Source: Channallabes apus (taxonomy: Eukaryota > Chordata > Actinopteri > Siluriformes > Clariidae). Taken from it: a stretch of DNA of 64,000 nt. Shown one piece after another: positions 62,426 to 64,000 of this stretch. Each line of letters begins with the position of its first letter. Position 1 is the stretch's first letter. Where the stretch lies: NCBI GenBank assembly GCA_030522415.1, contig CM060109.1, positions 29,242,392 to 29,306,391 of the forward strand. The letters run 5' to 3'. Below the pieces are notes generated by a model. That model was given only the letters and a program-made list of their open reading frames with translations. It was not told the DNA's origin and made no database searches. The position numbers and the translations under genes are program-made.

Positions 62426-63775
62426 ATAATGCTAATGATGTGAGGCAAGTAGAAAAAGGGAGCAACTGATATCATCCCTGAGATGGCAAAAAGCATGGGA
62501 GGACATACAGTACTGCATGTAGGACAGACAAAGCAGAGTGAATGAAAATGCACTATAGGGATGAATAACAACAGCAACAAAAAAAATGCACCCCACAGTT
62601 TTGAGTGAAAGCGACAGTGTAGAAATGTAATAAAAATATGCTGCTCTTCAAACTCTCACTAGGTATTTGTTTTTAGCTGTAATGTTCCAAGCTGTAAAGT
62701 TCAGACAGAGCAGTCTGACACAATCCCACTATCTCCCCTTTCTCGGTCAGGCACAGACACTCTCCTTCATCTTCTGGCGCCATCTCTCCTCATTGACTTA
62801 GATCCTGGCACTGGTTGTGATGCTCCGGTTAGTTTAAATGAAGAAAGATTTGTCTTATTCCCAACTTTGGATCACTCACAGGAATTGGGCAGAGCGATAC
62901 AGGGCTGGAGTGAAATGGAAGGAAATGAAATTGTAGCTACGGTTTTCATTTAGATGCTTTAGTGACAGAACACATACAGCAATCATGTTGCTCTACAGAA
63001 TGCCAGAATAACTAACACAATTATTCTCTGATAAGCTCATGTGGCTTTTAGAGCTTTTCTACTTATATTACAGTGAGAAATAAAAGTACAATAATGAAAA
63101 TGATAACCAGTGGATTTCGCTTGTTTGTTGCAGTACAGCTTAATGGGACAGTGCTCGAGTGTAACACAGGCATGACCAGATGTGTACCCACCAACAACCA
63201 ACACCATCACACAGACATAACACAATCATGCCTGACATTGCAAATGTTTAATATGATACTTGCAGACTCTAATCAGCCATAGTGACAGATAAACTATCCC
63301 TCAGAAACTCAGAAAGTTTGCTTACTGCCAAAAGCATTGAAGAGAGAACAAACTGTCATCAAGCAGACAAAGCCATAGTCTCTACAGTATAACTCTAGGC
63401 TTACCTGAATAAGTGAAATGTTGCTTAAGTTCAGACGAAAGAGGTAGTTTCTGCAGTTGAAAGGAAACAATAAGGGTTATATTAGACATGATTAGATATG
63501 ATGAAGGATAAACATTACCAGAAGACACATCTTTTATAATCCCATTACATCTATGAAGCAGGAAACATATGTAAAAAATACAATTTGAAAAAGCTGTATT
63601 TATTGATGGCACACAGTCTTATAAGAAACGACACAGCATTCATTCTGCACGGACTGGAAGTGCAATAATTATTACCTTGCTCCTACTATTAGCTCATTCC
63701 TGGTCAGATCAAGAGTGAGTTGGGAGTAGTCTCGTACACTAGGTTGAGAGAAGGTGGAAATCCAAGGGCTTAATG
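15038..63775 (-). CDS. sema5b: Semaphorin-5B, 20 coding exons, N-terminus off the right edge
   Basis: Semaphorin-5 proteins are type I membrane guidance cues that signal through plexins and proteoglycans at the surface of growing axons. Twenty minus-strand exons, each flanked by AG and GT, join with consistent phase into 1037 codons plus stop. Residues here count from the first complete codon. The order is sema domain (1-444), PSI (446-491), seven thrombospondin-type units (493-898), transmembrane segment (about 917-940) and cytoplasmic tail (to 1037). SEMA5B rather than SEMA5A is indicated by the tail motifs [19 protein letters not shown] and [10 protein letters not shown] and by [17 protein letters not shown] in the sema domain. 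Human SEMA5B is about 1100-1150 residues, so roughly 60-100 N-terminal residues are missing. No internal stop or frameshift was seen. Teleosts can carry two copies (5ba and 5bb); I cannot say which this is. The promoter lies outside the window. Confidence 0.96.
16486..16645. repeat. MITE-like teleost interspersed repeat
   Basis: The ends GGATCTTCAAACCCAGTCCT and CTGGCCCTTCAGGAATTAAA are weakly inverse, and the middle contains CACAGCTGATTGAACTAATC. This resembles short non-autonomous repeats common in teleost genomes. No target duplication was defined. Confidence 0.35.
17519..17808 (+). mobile_element. tRNA-derived SINE, copy b, diverged
   Basis: The head GGCGGCATAGTGGCTTAGTG and GTTAGCACTGTTGCCTTGCA match the family. 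The body resumes at about 17695 with GTGCTTGGTGGGTTTCCTCC. Unrelated sequence of about 75 bp (17620-17694) splits the copy. It is nested in the Tc1 remnant. Confidence 0.75.
17994..18435 (+). pseudogene. Tc1-like transposase remnant
   Basis: The frame [12 protein letters not shown] runs to a stop at 18184-18186. Beyond it the same frame reads [33 protein letters not shown] and IVKRKM. These hold the second catalytic aspartate area and the final catalytic glutamate motif of DD34E transposases. An A-rich run near 18319 then shifts the frame into [12 protein letters not shown] sequence. The N-terminal DNA-binding part is not visible. Non-functional. Confidence 0.8.
18853..19178 (+). mobile_element. 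Second tRNA-derived SINE type
   Basis: GAGTTCGATTCC near 18889 is a pol III B box and CTCAAAGTGCTCGCCC sits where the tRNA head would be. The GC-rich body includes CAGCCGGAGGTCCAGAGAGA and CGGCCCTCTCGACTGAGCAG, unlike its AT-rich surroundings. The family differs from the 61514 SINE. No clear target duplication was found. Confidence 0.6.
20347..20552 (-). CDS. sema5b: sema5b window exon 19: transmembrane segment and proximal tail
   Basis: It covers residues 914-982. [20 protein letters not shown] is the hydrophobic core of the single transmembrane helix, running on to LVYVYCQRF as the stop-transfer boundary. The tail reads [16 protein letters not shown] and [12 protein letters not shown], a SEMA5B hallmark. 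The acceptor is ccccag and the donor gtgaga. It ends in phase 0. Confidence 0.96.
21469..21513 (-). CDS. sema5b: sema5b window exon 18: 45-bp juxtamembrane mini-exon
   Basis: It encodes [15 protein letters not shown] (residues 899-913), the stalk between the last TSR and the membrane; VILPAS and the single Cys match SEMA5B. The acceptor is tttccag and the donor gtaagt. It is 1-1 symmetric and divisible by three, so skipping would shorten the stalk without a frame change. Confidence 0.92.
22516..22650 (-). CDS. sema5b: sema5b window exon 17: thrombospondin repeat 7
   Basis: It covers residues 854-898. [36 protein letters not shown] and DCNEIP form the degenerate last repeat, which lacks a canonical CSxTCG, as in SEMA5B. 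NTT is a potential glycosylation site. The acceptor is aagcag and the donor gtgaga. It is a 1-1 exon of 135 bp. Confidence 0.94.
22879..22945. repeat. Imperfect 20-bp tandem repeat, three units
   Basis: Three successive units share the core GA(A/G)ACAAAAG with variable ends. Intronic, function unknown. Confidence 0.55.
24407..24577 (-). CDS. sema5b: sema5b window exon 16: thrombospondin repeat 6
   Basis: It covers residues 797-853. [36 protein letters not shown] and [14 protein letters not shown] match SEMA5 closely. The acceptor is gttcag and the donor gtaagc. It is a symmetric 1-1 exon (171 bp). The flanking introns are large and repeat-rich. Confidence 0.96.
25863..27483 (-). mobile_element. 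Full-length Tc1-family transposon, copy 2, inactive
   Basis: 1621 bp bounded by TA (25861-25862 and 27484-27485) with inverted repeats starting CAGTGGTGTGAAAAACT. It is the same family as 4489-6095, and most of the transposase is nearly identical. It is the youngest layer of the nested composite. Confidence 0.96.
26081..27104 (-). pseudogene. Tc1 DD34E transposase with one frameshift
   Basis: It starts [18 protein letters not shown] (helix-turn-helix N-terminus, including [15 protein letters not shown]) and is open to about 26690. There the run after NFAKK has one extra base relative to copy 1, breaking the frame. The rest is open in another frame to AAKGGPTSY at 26081. WTDETK, NDPKH and [10 protein letters not shown] keep all three catalytic acids. 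At about 340 residues it is the normal Tc1 length. Only one visible lesion makes this a recent copy. Confidence 0.95.
27650..27671. repeat. (GT)n microsatellite
   Basis: Eleven GT units between the Tc1 element and the right arm of the composite. Confidence 0.85.
28193..28216. repeat. Head-to-head telomeric repeat palindrome
   Basis: A perfect 24-bp palindrome made of AGGGTTAGGGTT joined to its reverse complement, that is (TTAGGG)n meeting (CCCTAA)n. One or two further repeat bases lie on the left. It is intronic, 50 bp from the end of the hAT-like composite. Confidence 0.95.
28812..29024 (-). CDS. sema5b: sema5b window exon 15: thrombospondin repeat 5
   Basis: It covers residues 726-796. 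[10 protein letters not shown] leads into [20 protein letters not shown], then RSRKRTC and [23 protein letters not shown] segment differs from the usual NPEPxxGG loop. The acceptor is tcgcag and the donor gtaaca. It is a symmetric 1-1 exon of 213 bp, so the whole repeat sits in one exon. Confidence 0.95.
29170..29345 (+). mobile_element. Degraded SINE-like copy
   Basis: GGTGGCAAGGTGGCACACCG, CAGTTCAATCCTGAGCTCAG at the B-box position and GCATGTTCTGTCTGTATCAG follow the order of the 61514 SINE but are heavily mutated. Confidence 0.4.
30327..30552 (-). CDS. sema5b: sema5b window exon 14: end of repeat 3 and atypical unit 4
   Basis: It covers residues 651-725. [12 protein letters not shown] closes repeat 3. 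[20 protein letters not shown] and the following charged segment form the divergent fourth unit specific to semaphorin-5. NVT is a potential glycosylation site. The acceptor is ctgtag and the donor gtgagt. Confidence 0.95.
30947..31024. repeat. Imperfect GTAGGA/GTAATA hexanucleotide tandem tract
   Basis: About 13 units of AGTAGG, AGTAAG, AGCAGT and similar hexamers in a row. Intronic. Confidence 0.75.
31290..31437 (-). CDS. sema5b: sema5b window exon 13: thrombospondin repeat 3, first part
   Basis: It covers residues 601-650. It finishes repeat 2 (FCNEKVPCP) and starts repeat 3 with [19 protein letters not shown] and [10 protein letters not shown]. The acceptor is ttttcag. The donor reads GTACAT, a weak match to GTRAGT, but the phase-0 join to the next exon (CAL then EYRAC) is exact against SEMA5B. 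Confidence 0.94.
31759..31902 (-). CDS. sema5b: sema5b window exon 12: thrombospondin repeat 2
   Basis: It covers residues 553-600. GGWTPWSSW has tryptophans at 557, 560 and 563 (C-mannosylation type WxxWxxW). [20 protein letters not shown] supplies the arginine ladder. The cysteine motif reads CSTSCE where other SEMA5 proteins have CG. The acceptor is tcttag and the donor gttaga. It is a symmetric 2-2 exon of 144 bp. Confidence 0.95.
32295..32476 (-). CDS. sema5b: sema5b window exon 11: first thrombospondin-type unit
   Basis: It covers residues 493-552. [17 protein letters not shown], the unusual CLC pair and [10 protein letters not shown] match the atypical first TSR of SEMA5, which has WxxW but not the usual CSxTCG. 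NQT and NCS are potential glycosylation sites. The acceptor is ttcaag and the donor gtaaca. The exon enters in phase 0 and leaves in phase 2. Confidence 0.94.
32685..32802 (-). CDS. sema5b: sema5b window exon 10: PSI domain
   Basis: It covers residues 453-492. [19 protein letters not shown] carries the diagnostic PSI motif DPYCGWD, followed by the NMS and NIT glycosylation sites and the closing TACP. The acceptor is ttccag and the donor gtaaga. The preceding intron is 5.7 kb. Confidence 0.96.
32803..38503 (-). other. sema5b: sema5b intron between exons 9 and 10
   Basis: 5.7 kb. Two stretches (about 33600-33980 and 34900-35480) are richer in GC and homeodomain-type ATTA/TAAT sites than the rest and could be regulatory, but this is not provable here. 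A mariner pseudogene lies at 36200-36645. No other coding was recognised. Confidence 0.7.
36200..36645 (+). pseudogene. Mariner-type transposase remnant
   Basis: [14 protein letters not shown] and [15 protein letters not shown] match the N-terminal helix-turn-helix of mariner-derived proteins, followed in another frame by [14 protein letters not shown]. Further on [22 protein letters not shown] and a KCI-like VAGDYI remnant follow the order of the mariner C-terminus. The central part is deleted and there are several frameshifts. Termini were not defined. Confidence 0.65.
38504..38711 (-). CDS. sema5b: sema5b window exon 9: end of sema domain, start of PSI
   Basis: It covers residues 384-452. 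[30 protein letters not shown] and [17 protein letters not shown] form the last propeller blade. Cys446 opens the PSI domain. The acceptor is tgtcag and the donor gtaagc, splitting the Gln codon. Confidence 0.96.
38937..39144 (-). CDS. sema5b: sema5b window exon 8: sema domain, [14 protein letters not shown]
   Basis: It covers residues 315-383. It begins with CGT and contains [30 protein letters not shown] and HHVMYIGT. The acceptor is gttacag and the donor gtgagc. The final base starts the split Glu codon. Confidence 0.96.
39343..39478 (-). CDS. sema5b: sema5b window exon 7: sema domain, NSIAASAVC
   Basis: It covers residues 269-314, beginning [16 protein letters not shown] and ending NPIPNFQ. 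NLS is a potential glycosylation site. The acceptor is atacag and the donor gtttac. It ends in phase 0 immediately before the CGT of the next exon. Confidence 0.96.
41794..41923. mobile_element. 130-bp MITE with TA duplication
   Basis: The ends CAGTGGAACCTTGG and CAAGGTTTCACTG are inverse with one or two differences and are flanked by TA on both sides (41792-41793, 41924-41925). No coding capacity. The left end resembles that of the element at 43803. Confidence 0.7.
43297..43569 (-). mobile_element. tRNA-derived SINE, copy c, with target duplication
   Basis: Minus-oriented copy with diverged body and an AC tract. The flanks TCCAACCATTGATT and TCCAACCGTTAATT agree at 12 of 14 positions, which fits an old target-site duplication. 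Confidence 0.8.
43803..44475. mobile_element. Non-autonomous DNA transposon-like element
   Basis: It begins CAGTGGAACCCTGG, as in the MITE at 41794, and ends in CTTGCGGAACACTCGCATAC-type sequence that reads as a mutated inverse arm (ACTCG, GTTCC). It contains several CA tracts. No transposase frame. The right boundary is approximate. Confidence 0.45.
44757..45042 (-). CDS. sema5b: sema5b window exon 6: largest sema-domain exon
   Basis: At 286 bp this is the longest coding exon, covering residues 174-268. It contains [54 protein letters not shown] and [10 protein letters not shown], all core semaphorin-5 strands. It completes the Glu codon begun in exon 5 and leaves a Val codon split by the donor gtgagt. 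The acceptor is ttttag. Confidence 0.97.
45243..45425 (+). mobile_element. Partial tRNA-derived SINE, copy d
   Basis: Only the body is present: GGTGGGTTTCCTCCAGATGC, CCAAAGACATGCAGGTAAGG and GTCTCTTGGGATAGGCTCCC. The tRNA head and the tail are missing. Confidence 0.7.
46216..46250. repeat. (GT)n microsatellite
   Basis: About 17 uninterrupted GT units, followed by GCACGCGTGCATG. Open frames across it are artefacts. Confidence 0.9.
48028..48241 (-). CDS. sema5b: sema5b window exon 5: sema domain, [13 protein letters not shown]
   Basis: It covers residues 103-173 plus the first base of 174. Motifs include [26 protein letters not shown] and [12 protein letters not shown], nearly identical to SEMA5B and distinct from SEMA5A at several sites. 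NMS and NST are potential glycosylation sites. The acceptor is ctcag and the donor gtatga. Confidence 0.97.
48355..48453 (-). CDS. sema5b: sema5b window exon 4: sema domain, ECQNYIRV
   Basis: Its 33 codons (residues 70-102) include [10 protein letters not shown] and [11 protein letters not shown], the highly conserved semaphorin strand with the CGTNAF signature. NKT is a potential glycosylation site. The acceptor is ctgcag and the donor gtaagt. It is phase 0 on both sides. Confidence 0.95.
48881..49217 (+). mobile_element. tRNA-derived SINE, copy e, with 12-bp target duplication
   Basis: Near-complete copy with head GGGCGGCACGGTGGTGTAGT, B box GGTTCGATTCC and a GAGTGAGA-type tail. The direct repeats TGTAAATGTGAT at 48869-48880 and 49218-49229 are identical. 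Confidence 0.93.
49455..49525. repeat. Perfect inverted repeat, 33-bp arms, 5-nt loop
   Basis: The left arm (49455-49487) begins ACACACATTTAATTAAAC and ends GAAAAAT. The right arm (49493-49525) is its exact reverse complement, and the spacer is ACTTC. No mismatch occurs in 33 pairs. The next outward pair does not match. No known family recognised. Confidence 0.97.
50267..50329 (-). CDS. sema5b: sema5b window exon 3: 63-bp sema-domain exon
   Basis: It encodes exactly 21 residues, [12 protein letters not shown] then SCQSKGKTE (49-69), matching ATEW...CQSKGKTE of SEMA5B. It is phase 0 on both sides. The acceptor is tttcctag and the donor gtaact. It was found by searching for the missing peptide between exons 2 and 4, and the fit to frame and splice sites is exact. 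Confidence 0.94.
50682..50718. repeat. (AC)n microsatellite
   Basis: About 18 AC units. Confidence 0.9.
54708..55514 (+). mobile_element. Internally deleted Tc1-like element
   Basis: The left end CTGCCTGGCCAAAAAAC and the right end TTTGGCTGGGCAGTG are inverse, and TA follows the right end (55515-55516). The final coding remnant reads AKGGPIKY and stop, the usual Tc1 transposase C-terminus. The rest is broken in all frames. A run of AAC/ACA units sits near 55035-55065. It is a third Tc1 lineage, different from 4489 and 17288. Confidence 0.65.
56012..56673. mobile_element. hAT-like non-autonomous element, copy 2
   Basis: 662 bp with ends CAGAGGTGGAAAGAG and ATTTCCACCTCTG. The 8-bp flanks AGTGTAGC (56004-56011) and AGTCTAGC (56674-56681) differ at one base. 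It is in the opposite orientation to the arms of the composite at 25357-28143. No transposase. It shows the state of the family without the LTR-like and Tc1 insertions. Confidence 0.85.
57015..57072. repeat. (CA)n microsatellite
   Basis: About 29 perfect CA units, among the longest simple repeats in the window. Confidence 0.95.
58585..58815 (-). mobile_element. Degraded SINE-like copy
   Basis: Minus orientation: GGGTCCCTGGTTTGATTTTC near the B box, then GTTTTCCTCCCACTAAT and CCGTAGGTGTGATTAGAG-type body follow the SINE order with many changes. Confidence 0.4.
59287..59404 (-). mobile_element. Truncated SINE, copy f, with 13-bp target duplication
   Basis: Only the 3' part (ACCCTGTCCAGGGTGTACC through AAAGCGGTACAGAAAATG and a tandem AATG tail) is present, on the minus strand. 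The direct repeats GGGAAGATGTATA at 59274-59286 and 59405-59417 are identical. This is truncation at insertion, not later decay. Confidence 0.92.
60569..60868. mobile_element. 300-bp MITE with long inverted repeats
   Basis: The left arm GGTGAAACTCGAAAG... ATTTATTTCAGTAATGCAAC is mirrored by the right arm TTGTATTACTGAAATAAATA ... AAAGTTTCACC over about 60-70 bp. No coding. It belongs to a common teleost Tc1/mariner-type MITE class. Flanking bases are too altered to confirm TA. Confidence 0.75.
61514..61890 (+). mobile_element. Most complete tRNA-derived SINE, copy g
   Basis: The head GGGCGGCGCGGTGGTGTAGT contains an A box TGGTGTAGTGG (61525-61535), and the B box GGTTCGATTCC is at 61568-61578. 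The body carries GGAGTTTGCATGTTCTCCCC and ends TAAGCGGTATAGAAAATG plus tandem AATG units. A GT tract lies inside. The direct repeats TTTACAATT at 61505-61513 and 61891-61899 mark the insertion. Frames across it on both strands are not genes. Confidence 0.94.
62221..62312 (-). other. Exon-like segment in the second visible intron, uncertain
   Basis: Minus strand: cag, 92 open bases, then GTGAGA. In one frame it reads [14 protein letters not shown] then [16 protein letters not shown]. In the frame imposed by sema5b exon 2 it would hit a TAA after four codons, so it is not part of the normal product. The pyrimidine tract is weak. It could be chance. Confidence 0.2.
62364..62421. repeat. (CA)n microsatellite
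   Basis: About 29 perfect CA units. Confidence 0.95.
63405..63450 (-). CDS. sema5b: sema5b window exon 2: 46-bp sema-domain exon
   Basis: A very short exon encodes [16 protein letters not shown] (residues 33-48), closely matching the NYLFRL...VSLLQ strand of SEMA5B. NIS is a potential N-glycosylation site. The acceptor is ctgcag and the donor gtaagc. It ends in phase 0. The following intron is the largest in the window, about 13 kb. Confidence 0.93.
63676..63775 (-). CDS. sema5b: sema5b window exon 1: start of sema domain
   Basis: The exon encodes [10 protein letters not shown], then [10 protein letters not shown] and NELIVGA, the first blade of the semaphorin propeller (compare PWVSNF and QLIVGAR in SEMA5B). 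The acceptor is tttag and the donor gtaata. It opens with two bases of a split codon and ends with two bases of an Arg codon completed in the next exon. Earlier exons, with the signal peptide, must lie beyond position 64000. Confidence 0.93.
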
Positions 63776-64000
63776 CTAAAGTGAAGGGAAGAAAGGAAAA
63801 AAAATTGACATCACATTAAAGAAGGAACCTATTCAGCTTTTGTTGAGTGATTTTGAGTTTCAGGCATTAGCGACATCATAGTATATAAATCAATCAAAAT
63901 GATACAATTCAAATTAAATATTACGAATCGGCGGAAAACCTATTCTGGAACGTCCTGTGGCTCATTCTAGGAAAGATAATTGCACTTTTATGAATTGGTA
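63776..64000 (-). other. sema5b: Start of a sema5b intron, open to the right edge
   Basis: Only intronic AT-rich sequence upstream of window exon 1 is visible. The next coding exon, with the N-terminus, lies past the edge. Confidence 0.8.

Larger units (their letters stand above)
50330..63404 (-). other. sema5b: sema5b intron between exons 2 and 3, 13 kb
   Basis: The longest intron. It contains CA microsatellites, a Tc1 remnant (54708-55514), the second hAT-like copy (56012-56673), SINE pieces (58585-58815, 59287-59404, 61514-61890), a MITE (60569-60868) and an exon-like segment (62221-62312). 50720-54700 and 57075-58580 show no recognisable feature. The frames at 51994-52416 have no family match. 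Confidence 0.75.

Noticed and set aside
62173..62580. 135-codon minus-strand frame
   Set aside because: Much of it translates a CA microsatellite into alternating Val/Cys. Only the short exon-like part at 62221-62312 deserved mention.

Overview
The window is vertebrate, almost certainly teleost, genomic DNA. The composition is AT-rich, coding sequence is sparse and split by GT-AG introns, and simple repeats are abundant. Tc1/mariner, hAT-like, tRNA-derived SINE and LINE sequences are of the kinds common in otophysan fishes. A catfish-like source is an inference from the repeat types only.

One protein-coding gene is supported: a minus-strand semaphorin-5B orthologue (sema5b) spanning 15038-63775 and open past the right edge. 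I placed 20 coding exons by hand from the protein match, flanking AG/GT signals and codon phase. They join without a frame break into 1037 codons plus a stop. Only the signal peptide and first N-terminal residues lie outside the window. In order, the protein has a seven-bladed-propeller sema domain (exons 1-9), a PSI domain (exons 9-10), seven thrombospondin-type repeat units (exons 11-17), a juxtamembrane mini-exon (18), a transmembrane segment with the proximal tail (19) and a SEMA5B-type C-terminal tail (20). Semaphorin-5 proteins are transmembrane axon-guidance ligands. No second cellular gene was recognised.

Layout. 1-15037 is the 3' flank, including any 3' UTR. It holds a 5'-truncated LINE with a pentanucleotide tail (2277-3963), a full-length dead Tc1 element (4489-6095), a SINE (6645-6934) and older debris. 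15206-20346 is the last intron, with a degraded Tc1 element that contains a SINE, and a second SINE type. 20347-32802 is the exon-dense block for the thrombospondin repeats and PSI. One intron there (24578-28811) carries a nested set: a hAT-like element with 8-bp target duplications, an LTR-like insert, and a 1.6-kb Tc1. It is followed by a head-to-head telomere-repeat palindrome. 32803-38503 is a large intron with a mariner pseudogene. 38504-50329 holds most sema-domain exons. 50330-63404 is a 13-kb intron with Tc1 remnants, a second hAT-like copy, a MITE, SINE copies and a weak exon-like segment. 63405-63775 holds the two most 5' exons seen.

The best unexplained signals are a perfect 33-bp-arm hairpin in the intron at 49455-49525, the 24-bp telomeric palindrome at 28193-28216, and a tRNA-derived SINE family with clear 9-14-bp target duplications. 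I did not find a novel multi-gene system. The window is an intron-rich developmental gene colonised by mobile elements.
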